64,000 nucleotides of DNA from Bog-473 sp963850095 (GTDB lineage Bacteria > Actinomycetota > Acidimicrobiia > Acidimicrobiales > RAAP-2), in assembly GCA_963850095.1 (NCBI GenBank), contig CAWKJX010000004.1, positions 496,001 through 560,000 on the forward strand, read 5' to 3'. The notes beneath the pieces are model-generated. The model ran no database searches. It was given only the letters and a program-made list of their open reading frames with translations, and had not been told where the DNA came from. Below are positions 13,281-21,240 of this stretch, piece after piece; position 1 is the first letter of the stretch, and each line of letters opens with the position of its first letter. Both the position numbers and the translations under genes were made by a program.

Positions 13281-13286
13281 TACAAT
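13281..13286 (+). promoter_or_regulatory. Candidate -10 box for def (leaderless spacing)
   Basis: TACAAT, a near-consensus -10 hexamer, ends 6 nt before the def ATG, so the transcript would start at the start codon. There is no purine-rich ribosome-binding site at normal spacing. A -35 element could not be assigned. Confidence 0.5.
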
Positions 13287-13292
13287 GGAGCG

Positions 13293-13826
13293 ATGCCCGG
13301 CCTGACCATCCGCCAGTACGGCGACCCCGTGTTGAAGGAACGTACCCGCGACGTCGACGACATCGACGGGGCCGTGGCGAGCCTGGTCGACTCCATGATC
13401 GAGACGATGTACGCCGCGCCCGGCACGGGCCTGGCCGCCAACCAGGTGGGCGTGCAAAAGCGCATCTTCGTCTACGACGTGGGCGAGGGCGCCCGCACCA
13501 TCATCAACCCACGCATCGTGGAGTCCGACGGCGAGTGGGTCTACGACGAGGGCTGCCTGTCCATTCCGGGTCTGAGTTGGGAGATCGTGCGCCCCGACGC
13601 GGTGCACCTGGTCGGACTCGACCTGGACGGCAACGAAGTCTCCATTGAGGCGACCGAGCTCGAGGGCCGCGTCTTCCAGCACGAGCTCGACCATCTCGAC
13701 GGCATCTTGTTGGTGGAGCGGTTGAACGAGGACCAGCGCAAGGAGGCGCTCAGGATCTTGCGCAGCCGCACCCTGGACCTGCCGGCGTCCGACCCGGACG
13801 GGCTGACCAACCTCTTCAAGGCGTAG
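13293..13826 (+). CDS. def: Peptide deformylase
   Basis: Def removes the formyl group from nascent N-termini using a metal ion. All three signature motifs are present: GTGLAANQVG (motif 1), EGCLSIP (motif 2, with the metal-ligand Cys) and QHELDHLDG (motif 3, HExxH). The protein is 177 residues, normal. ATG 13293 is chosen because it directly precedes the conserved PGLTIRQYGDPVL start. The next gene, fmt, makes the formylated initiator tRNA, so the two act in one pathway. Confidence 0.96.
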   Translation: MPGLTIRQYGDPVLKERTRDVDDIDGAVASLVDSMIETMYAAPGTGLAANQVGVQKRIFVYDVGEGARTIINPRIVESDGEWVYDEGCLSIPGLSWEIVRPDAVHLVGLDLDGNEVSIEATELEGRVFQHELDHLDGILLVERLNEDQRKEALRILRSRTLDLPASDPDGLTNLFKA

Positions 13827-13926
13827 TCGTCGCGGTCTGCCGGCCGGCCGCGTCCGTGTGGTCAGAGCCGCTCTGGACGTGACCAGTGCGATCTCGGGTT
13901 CTGCGCGCCGACCGGCGTCGTCGCCC

Positions 13927-13932
13927 TACGGT
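13927..13932 (+). promoter_or_regulatory. Candidate -10 box for fmt (leaderless spacing)
   Basis: TACGGT is followed by 6 nt and then the GTG that best matches the Fmt N-terminus. The arrangement supports GTG 13939 over upstream in-frame codons whose translation shows no family similarity. Confidence 0.42.
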
Positions 13933-13938
13933 GAACAG

Positions 13939-14826
13939 GTGGCCCGGTTGGCGTTCCTCGGCACTCCCGACATGGCGGTGCCACCGCTGCGCGCCCTGGT
14001 CGAGGCCGGTCACGAGATCGCGGTCTGTGTGACCCGGCCCGACCGACGACGCGGCCGGGGTGGGCAGACCACGCCCAGCCCGGTGAAGGTGGCGGCGACC
14101 GAGCTCGGCCTGCCGGTCACCCACGACATGGATGATGTCGTGACGGCCGACGTCGAGCTGGCCGTCGTCGTCGCCTTCGGGCGGATCATCCCGGCTCGCA
14201 TCCTGGCCGAGGTGCCAATGGTGAACCTGCACTTCTCGCTGCTGCCGCGCTGGCGCGGCGCCGCGCCGGTCGAGCGCGCCATCCTGGCCGGCGACCGCGT
14301 CACCGGGGTCTGCCTCATGAAGGTGGAGGAGGGGCTCGACAGCGGTCCGGTCTACGCCGTTCGCACCGTACCGGTCGACGACGACATCACGCTGCCTGCC
14401 CTCCGGGCGGAGCTGGTGGACGTGGCCAGCGAACTCGTCGTCGCGTCACTGGCGAACGGAGTCGCCGCGTTGCCCCGGCCCGAGCCCCAGGAAGGCGAGA
14501 TCACAGTGGCCGCGAAAATCACCAGAGAGGACCTGCACCTCGACTGGCGCGACCCGGCCTCCCAACTCAAGCGGGTCGTGCGCCTGGGCCACGCCTGGAC
14601 GACCTTTCGTGGCAAGCGCCTCATGGTGCTCGAGGCGGCGGTCGACGACCCCGGTGCGGGCCTCGAGGGGCTCCTTCCCGGCGCGCTGCGCGGCCCGGCG
14701 GTGGCCACGGGAGGCGGTGCGCTGGTGCTGCGAACGGTGCAGCCGGAGAGCCGTTCGCCCATGTCAGCCGACGAGTGGCTGCGCGGTGCCCGGCCCGCGG
14801 TCGGCGAGCGTCTCGGGACGGACTAA
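13939..14826 (+). CDS. fmt: Methionyl-tRNA formyltransferase
   Basis: Fmt formylates Met-tRNA(fMet) with 10-formyl-tetrahydrofolate. The N-terminal Rossmann strand ARLAFLGTPDMAVPPLRAL fits the start at GTG 13939. The catalytic region contains VNLHFSLLPRWRGAAPVERA (conserved Asn, His and the SLLP loop) and the C-terminal OB-like domain includes ITREDLHLDW. At 295 residues it is a little shorter than the 310 common in the family. It follows def by about 110 bp. Confidence 0.94.
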   Translation: MARLAFLGTPDMAVPPLRALVEAGHEIAVCVTRPDRRRGRGGQTTPSPVKVAATELGLPVTHDMDDVVTADVELAVVVAFGRIIPARILAEVPMVNLHFSLLPRWRGAAPVERAILAGDRVTGVCLMKVEEGLDSGPVYAVRTVPVDDDITLPALRAELVDVASELVVASLANGVAALPRPEPQEGEITVAAKITREDLHLDWRDPASQLKRVVRLGHAWTTFRGKRLMVLEAAVDDPGAGLEGLLPGALRGPAVATGGGALVLRTVQPESRSPMSADEWLRGARPAVGERLGTD

Positions 14827-14828
14827 AC

Positions 14829-15635
14829 ATGAGTGCAGTGACCGTGACTCCGATCGACGGGTGGAGCCCCGACCAGTACGAGCGCTTCCGATCAGAACGC
14901 CAGCAGCCGTTCAACGATCTCCTGATGCTCTGCTACCCGGTGTCGGGCGGTCGCATCGTCGACCTCGGGTGCGGGACCGGGGACCTGACCAAGGTCCTGC
15001 ACGAGGAGCTGGAGGCCAAGGAGACGGTCGGCGTCGATTCGTCGCCCGCCATGCTCGAGCGCGCGTTGTCGCAGTACGGCGACGTTCCCGGGCTTTCCTT
15101 CAGGCAAGGTGACATCGCCACGTGGCTCGACGAGGGGCTGCAGCTGGTTTTCGCCAACGCGTCGCTCCACTGGGTGGACGACCATCTCGATCTCCTCGCC
15201 CGCATGCGGACCGCGCTCGCGCCCGACGGGCAGCTCGCGTTCCAGGTGCCGGCCAACCACCGCCACCCGTCGCATCTGTTGGCCCAGGCCGTGGCCAACG
15301 AGCCACCCTTCATCGATGCGCTCTACGGCGACGTGCCCGAAGACCGGGGCCGCTTCGTGCTCTCGCCCGAGGTCTACGCCGACCTCCTCTACGAGCTGGG
15401 GGCCAAGGACCAGGTCGTGCGTATGGAGGTCTACGGCCACGAGCTCGAGTCGACCGAACAGGTCGTCGAATGGGTCATGGGGACGCTGCTCACGCCCTAC
15501 CGCACCCGCCTGACGCCTGAGATGTTCGAGGCGTTCGTCGAGCGTTACCGCGAGCGGCTGATCGAGGAGCTCGGCGAGCGTGAGCCGTACTTCTACGGGT
15601 TCCGGCGCATCCTGTGCTGGGCCCGGTTCAGCTGA
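14829..15635 (+). CDS. Trans-aconitate 2-methyltransferase-like SAM methyltransferase
   Basis: The 268-residue protein matches the Tam family along its length. GWSPDQYERFRSERQQPFNDLL corresponds to the Tam N-terminus. The SAM-binding motif I is RIVDLGCGTGDLT, motif II is VGVDSSPAML, and FANASLHWVDDH followed by LAFQVPANHRHPSH are Tam-like. Tam methylates trans-aconitate, an inhibitor of the citric acid cycle. Substrate specificity cannot be read from sequence, so another small carboxylic acid is possible. In many actinobacteria this slot between fmt and rpe holds the rRNA methyltransferase rsmB, which is missing here. Confidence 0.8.
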   Translation: MSAVTVTPIDGWSPDQYERFRSERQQPFNDLLMLCYPVSGGRIVDLGCGTGDLTKVLHEELEAKETVGVDSSPAMLERALSQYGDVPGLSFRQGDIATWLDEGLQLVFANASLHWVDDHLDLLARMRTALAPDGQLAFQVPANHRHPSHLLAQAVANEPPFIDALYGDVPEDRGRFVLSPEVYADLLYELGAKDQVVRMEVYGHELESTEQVVEWVMGTLLTPYRTRLTPEMFEAFVERYRERLIEELGEREPYFYGFRRILCWARFS

Positions 15636-15651
15636 GCCTCGTCGCGGGACC

Positions 15652-16356
15652 ATGGAGGAACGTGCGGCAGACGGGAGCCGTGACCCGGGACGCTTCGGCG
15701 ACCTGCGCATCGCGCCGTCGGTGCTTTCGGCCGATTTCGGGCTCCTGGCCGAGCAGGTGGGGGAGGTGGCCTCCGCGGCCGACTGGCTCCACGTCGACGT
15801 CATGGACGGGCATTTCGTTCCCAATGTGACGATCGGCCCTCCCGTGGTGGCCTCGCTACGCCGTCACACGCCGCTCTTCTTCGACTGCCACCTCATGATG
15901 ACGGAGCCGGGCCGCTACCTCGACGCCTTCGCTTCGGCCGGCGCGGACGGCTGCACGGTGCATGTCGAGATCGGCAACACGGACGAGCTCATCACCCAAA
16001 TGCGCGGCCTCGGGCTGCGGGCCGGGCTCGCCCTCAACCCCGACACGCCGTTCGAGGCGGTGGAGCCCTACCTGGGCGACGTCGACCTCGTGCTCTGCAT
16101 GACCGTCTTTCCCGGGTTCGGGGGCCAGAGCTTCATTCCCGATGTGATGGGCAAGGTGACCCAGGTCCGCCGGGCGGTCGACGCCGGCTCGCTGTCCGTC
16201 GACATAGAGGTGGACGGGGGCATCGACGCGCAGACGGCCCCGGTGGCCACGGCGGCCGGCGCCAACGTGCTCGTGGCCGGGAGCGCCATCTTCGGCCACG
16301 AGCGTCCGTGGGAGGCGGCGGACGGTATCCGCGCCGCTGCGCTCGCCACCCGGTGA
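15652..16356 (+). CDS. rpe: Ribulose-phosphate 3-epimerase
   Basis: Rpe interconverts ribulose 5-phosphate and xylulose 5-phosphate. The TIM-barrel motifs are clear: IAPSVLSADFGLL, LHVDVMDGHFVPN (catalytic Asp), DCHLMM, TVFPGFGGQSFIPD (phosphate loop) and VDGGID. The protein has 234 residues, counting a short non-conserved N-terminal stretch before residue 20. ATG 15652 is preceded by no strong ribosome-binding site. Its product feeds ribulose 5-phosphate, which the downstream RibBA consumes. Confidence 0.95.
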   Translation: MEERAADGSRDPGRFGDLRIAPSVLSADFGLLAEQVGEVASAADWLHVDVMDGHFVPNVTIGPPVVASLRRHTPLFFDCHLMMTEPGRYLDAFASAGADGCTVHVEIGNTDELITQMRGLGLRAGLALNPDTPFEAVEPYLGDVDLVLCMTVFPGFGGQSFIPDVMGKVTQVRRAVDAGSLSVDIEVDGGIDAQTAPVATAAGANVLVAGSAIFGHERPWEAADGIRAAALATR

Positions 16357-16369
16357 CCAGCACCGCCAG

Positions 16370-17503
16370 GTGAGCCCCGACCGACGACGCGCCGTGGTGG
16401 CCGGCGGCGGCATCGTGGGCACCTGGCACGCGTTCGAGCTCGTGCAGGCGGGCTTCAGCGTCGACCATCTCGAGGCGGACGCCGGACCGACCGGCGCGTC
16501 GGTGCGCAACTTCGGATTGGTCTGGGTGAGCGGTCGCCGCTCGGGCGAGGAGCTCGACGTGGCACAGCGGGCCCGCCGCCGCTGGGAGGAGGTGGGGACG
16601 GACGTTCCGGGTCTCGGCTTCCGCGCCACCGGGTCGCTCACTGTCGCCGCCAACGCCACCGAGCGTGACGTCATGGAGGCGTTCGCCCGCCACCCCGATG
16701 CCGTGCCGCGGGCCGTGACGTTTCTCGAACCCGAGGACGTACGGCGTTGCAACCCCGCCGTGCGCGGCGACGTGGCCGGCGCCCTGCACTGCGCCGCCGA
16801 TGCCGTGGTCGAGCCTCGCCACGCCCTGGGCGCGCTGCGCCAGCACCTGACGACATCGGCACCAGATCGCTACCGCTTTCACCCGGGCCGCCGCGTGGTC
16901 GCCGTCGGGCCCCGCACTCTGGTCGACGCTGCCGGCACCCGCTGGGCCGGCGACCTGGCGGTGGTGGCCACCGGTGCCGCCTACGACCACTTGCCCGGGC
17001 TCGCGCCGCAGACCGCCCAGTTGCGCCGCGTGCGGCTGCAGATGCTCGAGACGGCGCCGTTCGCCGCCGGACTCACCACGTCGCTGGCCGACGCCGACAG
17101 CCTGCGCTACTACCCGGCCTACGAGGTGGCGCCCCTCGACGCGTTGGGAACCCAGAGTGCCGTCGCCGCACAGCATCACCTCCAGTTGCTGCTCGTCCAA
17201 CGCCCCGATGGCGGCCTGACCATCGGCGACACCCATGCCTACGGCGAGCCGTTCGACTTCGCGCTGGCCGAAGAGCCGACCGAGGAGCTCCTGGCCCGGG
17301 CGGCGCGCATCCTGGGCGCCGATCTCCCCCCCGTGCGGCGTCGCTGGGAGGGCGTGTACTCCCAGTGCACGGACGGGCGTGTCTGCCTGCGCGAGCAGAT
17401 CGACGAGGCAGTGTGGTGGGTGACAGGTCCGGGCGGCCGGGGCATGACGTGCTCGCCGGCCATCGCGGCCGACACGCTCTGCGCCGCCGGGGTGTCACCG
17501 TGA
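16370..17503 (+). CDS. FAD-dependent oxidoreductase of the proposed aminophosphonate-oxidising clade
   Basis: The 377-residue DAO-type flavoprotein begins with a dinucleotide fold (AVVAGGGIVGTWHAFELVQAG) and ends with the second FAD contact (VTGPGGRGMTCSPAIAAD). The sequence and especially the partner gene fit the TIGR03364 clade, described as genomically associated with phosphonatase-like hydrolases (TIGR03351) and suggested to oxidise an aminophosphonate close to 2-aminoethylphosphonate. The next gene is such a hydrolase and overlaps it by GTGA, so the pair should act in sequence. The actual substrate is inferred. No phosphonate transporter or C-P lyase gene is nearby. Confidence 0.75.
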   Translation: MSPDRRRAVVAGGGIVGTWHAFELVQAGFSVDHLEADAGPTGASVRNFGLVWVSGRRSGEELDVAQRARRRWEEVGTDVPGLGFRATGSLTVAANATERDVMEAFARHPDAVPRAVTFLEPEDVRRCNPAVRGDVAGALHCAADAVVEPRHALGALRQHLTTSAPDRYRFHPGRRVVAVGPRTLVDAAGTRWAGDLAVVATGAAYDHLPGLAPQTAQLRRVRLQMLETAPFAAGLTTSLADADSLRYYPAYEVAPLDALGTQSAVAAQHHLQLLLVQRPDGGLTIGDTHAYGEPFDFALAEEPTEELLARAARILGADLPPVRRRWEGVYSQCTDGRVCLREQIDEAVWWVTGPGGRGMTCSPAIAADTLCAAGVSP

Positions 17504-18177
17504 TCGGGCGTTGTGCCCTGGCCTGCCTCGACATGGCCGGCACGACCGTGCGCGACGACGGTGCGGTCGAGACTGCTTTCGACACCGCGCTGGCCGCCGT
17601 GGGCATCGGGGAGGGCAGCCCGCGTCTGGCCCAGGCGCGGCTCCTGGTGCGCGACACCATGGGCTGGTCAAAGGCGGACGTGTTCGCCGCGCTCCTCGAG
17701 CCGGCGGAGGCGGAACGGGCCACGGCGGCCTTTGCCGCCGCCTACGAAGGCCTGGTGGGGCGCGGCGGGGCGTCGGAGGTCCCCGGTGCGCTGGCGGTGT
17801 TACGGGAGCTGCGCGCCCGGGGCGTGCTCGTCTGCCTCTCCACCGGGTTCGCCCCCTCCACCCGGGACGCGTTGCTCAATGCGCTGAGCTGGCGGGACGA
17901 GGTCGACCTGGTGCTCTCGCCGGCGGACGTCGGCCGGGGCCGGCCGGCGCCCGACCTCGTGTTCGGCGCCATGGAGCGGCTCGGCGTCGCCGACCCCGGA
18001 GCGGTGGCCGTGGCGGGGGACACCGTGAGCGATCTCGAGGCGGGCACGGCCGCCGGAGCGGGCGCCGTGATCGGAGTGCTGAGCGGCGCCCACGACCGCG
18101 CCACCCTCGCCGCCGCCCCGCACACCGCCATCATCGAGGACATCACCGGCTTCATCGCCGAAATCGAACGATCCTGA
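17500..18177 (+). CDS. Phosphonatase-like HAD hydrolase
   Basis: The 225-residue haloacid-dehalogenase-superfamily protein carries the motif I LDMAGTTVRDDG, which with its AGTT loop resembles phosphonoacetaldehyde hydrolase (PhnX) and its relatives. Motif II is CLSTGF, and motif IV is VAVAGDTVSDLEAG with the paired acidic residues. PhnX uses a Schiff-base lysine in its cap; I could not confirm an equivalent here, which is why the phosphonatase-like family (TIGR03351) is preferred. The GTG start overlaps the oxidoreductase stop. Together they suggest a two-step release of phosphate from an aminophosphonate. Confidence 0.75.
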   Translation: MIGRCALACLDMAGTTVRDDGAVETAFDTALAAVGIGEGSPRLAQARLLVRDTMGWSKADVFAALLEPAEAERATAAFAAAYEGLVGRGGASEVPGALAVLRELRARGVLVCLSTGFAPSTRDALLNALSWRDEVDLVLSPADVGRGRPAPDLVFGAMERLGVADPGAVAVAGDTVSDLEAGTAAGAGAVIGVLSGAHDRATLAAAPHTAIIEDITGFIAEIERS

Positions 18178-18187
18178 CCAGGGATTG

Positions 18188-18216
18188 TCGACAAAAACTG
18201 AAACGTGTTCTATAAT
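18188..18216 (+). promoter_or_regulatory. Near-consensus sigma-70 promoter overlapped by a TetR-type palindrome, upstream of ribD
   Basis: TCGACA (18188-18193), a 17-bp spacer and TATAAT (18211-18216) form the best promoter in the window. The element TGAAACGTGTTCTA (18199-18212) overlaps the -10 box and matches the published KstR-type consensus TnnAACnnGTTnnA at every fixed position. A repressor bound there would block the promoter. The transcript would have a leader of roughly 35-40 nt ending in the ribD start region. No FMN riboswitch is seen. Confidence 0.6.
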
Positions 18217-18260
18217 TGGACCAAGCCGCCGGGACACCATGGCGGAATGAGGACGTGACC

Positions 18261-19272
18261 ATGGACGATGCGGAGCACATGCGCCGGGCGATGGCGCTGG
18301 CCGCCTCGGTCCGTTCCACCACGGCACCGAACCCTTGGGTGGGCTGCGTCGTCGTCCCGGCCGACTCCGACTCCGACTCGGTCCGACTCCGACACCACCG
18401 TCTTCGAAGGCGCCACGGCGCCACCCGGCGGGGCGCACGCCGAGGTGGCGGCCCTGCGGGCGGCCGGCGAGCGCGCCCGGGGCGCCACCTTGGTGACCAC
18501 GCTCGAGCCGTGCGTCCATCAGGGCCGGACGCCGCCGTGCACCGACGCCATCATCGAGGCGGGCGTGGTCCGGGTGGTGGTCGGTCTCGAGGACCCGGAC
18601 CCCCAGGTGGCCGGGCGGGGCGTCGCCGCGCTGCGCGCCGCCGGCATTGAGGTGACGGTGGGCGTCGGTGCCGACGAAGTGGCCGAACAGCTGGCGCCCT
18701 ACCTCAAGCACCGCCGGACCGGGCGGCCCTGGGTCGTCCTCAAGATGGCGGCCAGCCTCGATGCCCGCACGGCCGCTCCCGACGGCACCAGCCGCTGGAT
18801 CACCGGGGAGGCGGCCCGTCACGACGTCCACCTCCTGCGTGCCCGCTCCGACGCCGTGTTGGTGGGGGCGGGCACGGTCCGGGCGGACGACCCCGAACTC
18901 ACCGTCCGCCTGGACGACGACGTCGAGCGGGCCCAGCCCCTGCGAGTCGTGCTCGGGAAGGCGCCGGACGGCGCCCGGGTGCACCCGGCGCTCGAGCTCG
19001 AGGGCGACCTGGACCAGGTGCTCCTGGAGCTGGGCGGCCGCGGCGTGCTCCAGCTGCTGGTCGAGGGTGGGGCCACCGTGGCCCACGAATTCCACCAGGC
19101 CCGCCTGGTCGACCGCTACGTGCTCTACCTGGCGCCGGTTCTTTTCGGGGGCGACGACGGGCGCCCGCTCTTTGCCGGCCCCGGGGCTGGCACAATTGGC
19201 GATATGTGGAAGGGGAAGCTCGTGTCGGTGGAACGCCTTGGGGACGATCTGCGAGTGGAGGTGGCCGCCTGA
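18261..19272 (+). CDS. ribD: Riboflavin biosynthesis deaminase/reductase, frame interrupted once
   Basis: RibD deaminates the GTP cyclohydrolase II product and reduces its ribosyl chain. The N-terminal deaminase starts MDDAEHMRRAMALA with NPWVGCVVV; after about base 18380 the frame changes by +1 and continues GGAHAEVAAL (zinc His-Ala-Glu) and EPCVHQGRTPPC (zinc Cys pair). The C-terminal reductase domain includes LKMAASLDARTA and LVEGGATVAHEF. The break lies in a run of GACTCC repeats that adds an Asp-Ser stretch to a loop of the deaminase domain, so replication or sequencing slippage is plausible. The corrected length is 336 residues. The stop overlaps the ribBA ATG. Confidence 0.88.
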
Positions 19273-20492
19273 TGGGCTTCTCGACGGTACGTGAGGCCAT
19301 TGACGCCGTCGGCCGGTTGGGCATGGTCGTGGTGGTGGACGACCAGGACCGGGAGAACGAGGGTGACCTGGTCATGGCAGCCGAGGCGGCCACACCCGAG
19401 AACATCGCCTTCTTCTTGACCCACACCTCCGGCGTCATCTGTGTCCCGCTGCTGCCTGAGCGCGCGGACGCCCTCGACCTGCCTCTCATGGTGTCGGCCA
19501 ACACCGAGGCCCAGCGGACCGCCTTCACGGTGAGCGTCGACTATCGGCACGGCACGACGACCGGCATCTCGGCCTCGGACCGGGCCAGCACGATTGCCGC
19601 CCTCATCGACCACGACACGCGGCCGAACGACCTCAACCGTCCCGGTCACATCTTCCCGCTGCGTTACCGGACGGGTGGTGTGCTCAAGCGGGCCGGGCAT
19701 ACGGAGGCCACCGTCGACCTGAGCCGAGCCGCCGGTCTGTCGCCGGCCGGCGTCCTGTGCGAAGTCGTCACCGAGGACAAGTCGGGCATGGCGCGCCTCC
19801 CCGAGCTGGAGCGCTTTGCCAAGAAGTACGACCTCCCCCTCATCTCCATAGCGGACCTCATCCGCTACCGCCGGCAGAACGAGAAACTCGTGCGCCTGGT
19901 CTCCGAGGCGCGCATCCCGGCCAAGGGTCGCGAGTTCCGCGCCCTGGTCTATGAGTCGGTCCTCGACAACGAACAGCACCTGGCCCTCGTCATGGGCGAC
20001 GTGGCCGGTCACGACAACGTGCTCGTGCGCGTGCACTCCGAGTGTTTGACCGGTGACGTCTTCGGCTCGCTGCGCTGCGACTGCGGCCCGCAATTGCACG
20101 CCGCACTGGAGCTGATAGAGCAGGAAGGCCGGGGCGTCCTGATCTACCTGCGCGGACACGAGGGACGGGGCATCGGGCTCGGCCACAAAATTCGCGCCTA
20201 CCAGCTGCAGGAGGAGGGGCACGACACGGTCGACGCCAACCTCCGGCAGGGCCTCCCCGTCGACAGCCGCGAGTACGGCATCGGCGCCCAAATGCTCGTC
20301 GACCTCGGTGTGACCACCATGCGCCTCATGACCAACAACCCCGTCAAGTACGGGGGGTTGGAGGGGTTCGGCCTCGACATCACCGAACGCGTCTCTCTGC
20401 AGCCGTCGCCCAACCCGGAGAACATCGCCTACCTGCGCACCAAGCGGGAACGCATGGGACACCTCCTGCACGGCCTCGACGACGTTCTCTGA
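19272..20492 (+). CDS. ribBA: Bifunctional DHBP synthase / GTP cyclohydrolase II
   Basis: The N-terminal half (residues 1-200) makes 3,4-dihydroxy-2-butanone 4-phosphate from ribulose 5-phosphate and has the DQDRENEGDL motif. The C-terminal half opens the imidazole ring of GTP, with the zinc-binding CLTGDVFGSLRCDCG and the RGHEGRGIGL loop. The length is 406 residues, standard for the fusion. It supplies both precursor branches for riboflavin, to RibD upstream and RibH downstream. The usual neighbour ribE (riboflavin synthase) is absent from the cluster. Confidence 0.97.
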   Translation: MGFSTVREAIDAVGRLGMVVVVDDQDRENEGDLVMAAEAATPENIAFFLTHTSGVICVPLLPERADALDLPLMVSANTEAQRTAFTVSVDYRHGTTTGISASDRASTIAALIDHDTRPNDLNRPGHIFPLRYRTGGVLKRAGHTEATVDLSRAAGLSPAGVLCEVVTEDKSGMARLPELERFAKKYDLPLISIADLIRYRRQNEKLVRLVSEARIPAKGREFRALVYESVLDNEQHLALVMGDVAGHDNVLVRVHSECLTGDVFGSLRCDCGPQLHAALELIEQEGRGVLIYLRGHEGRGIGLGHKIRAYQLQEEGHDTVDANLRQGLPVDSREYGIGAQMLVDLGVTTMRLMTNNPVKYGGLEGFGLDITERVSLQPSPNPENIAYLRTKRERMGHLLHGLDDVL

Positions 20493-20521
20493 GCTGCCGC
20501 GTCGTGTGACACAGTGAGGCC

Positions 20522-20569
20522 GTGAACTCCGCCGCCTCGCCGACGCCTGACGGCGACCCCGCCCGCTGA
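20522..20569 (+). other. Possible leader peptide or true 5' end of ribH
   Basis: A GTG at 20522 opens a 15-codon frame ending in TGA at 20567-20569, which overlaps the ribH ATG as TGATG. A weak -10-like CACAGT lies exactly 6 nt before the GTG, the leaderless spacing used by other genes here. Either this is a short coupled leader peptide or, given the many single-base breaks in the window, it is the authentic N-terminus of ribH in a shifted frame. The peptide has no recognisable features. Confidence 0.3.
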
Positions 20570-21102
20570 TGGCCGACGCCGACCTGGCCGCCCTGCCCGA
20601 AGGCGCGCTCGATGACGTCGCTCGCCGCGTCGGGGCCAGCTTGCGTGGCGAGCCCAACGGCACGGGGCTGCGGGTCGGCATCGCCTGCTCGCTCTTCAAC
20701 GGCGGCGTGACGGTGCGGCTACTGCTTGGCGCCCTGGACGCGCTGGCCGAGGTCGGCACCGATCGGCGCGACATCACGGTGGCCTGGGCTCCGGGTGCCT
20801 TCGAGTTGCCCCTGGTGGCGCGCGCGTTCGCTCAGGCCGGCAAGGTCAACGCCGTGCTCTGTTTCGGCGCCGTGATCAGAGGTGACACCGGGCACTACGA
20901 CTTCGTGGCGGGGGAGTGTGCCTCCGGCATCCAGCGGGTGCAGCTCGACACCGGCCTGCCGGTCGTTTTCGGCGTCCTCACCACCGACACGCTCGACCAG
21001 GCCCTCGTGCGCTCGCAGCCCGACCACACCAACAAAGGACGCGAGGCGGCGCTGACCGGCGTGGAGATGGTGCGGCTCCTGCGCACCAAGCAACTTTCGT
21101 AG
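20569..21102 (+). CDS. ribH: 6,7-dimethyl-8-ribityllumazine synthase
   Basis: RibH condenses the dihydroxybutanone phosphate from RibBA with the pyrimidine from RibD to give lumazine, the penultimate riboflavin step. Family motifs are WAPGAFELPLVARAFAQAGK, CFGAVIRGDTGHYDFVAGE (the catalytic His region) and FGVLTTDTLDQAL. The 177-residue protein has a longer N-terminus than usual (about 155). The start shown is the first ATG in frame; see the leader entry just upstream. It closes the riboflavin gene group. Confidence 0.93.
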   Translation: MADADLAALPEGALDDVARRVGASLRGEPNGTGLRVGIACSLFNGGVTVRLLLGALDALAEVGTDRRDITVAWAPGAFELPLVARAFAQAGKVNAVLCFGAVIRGDTGHYDFVAGECASGIQRVQLDTGLPVVFGVLTTDTLDQALVRSQPDHTNKGREAALTGVEMVRLLRTKQLS

Positions 21103-21240
21103 TCTCGAGCCCGGTCGCCTTGGGTCCGGGTCGCTCCCGCCCTTTCATCGAGCGTTCACGCGGCTGACACTCGGAGGTCACCTCGGCTCCCTACCGTGTG
21201 CAGAGGACGGGGGAGCCGACAGGGCGGGGCGGGAGGACGG

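Noticed and set aside
18178..18260. FMN riboswitch before ribD
   Set aside because: The region is too short and lacks the conserved RFN element sequences.
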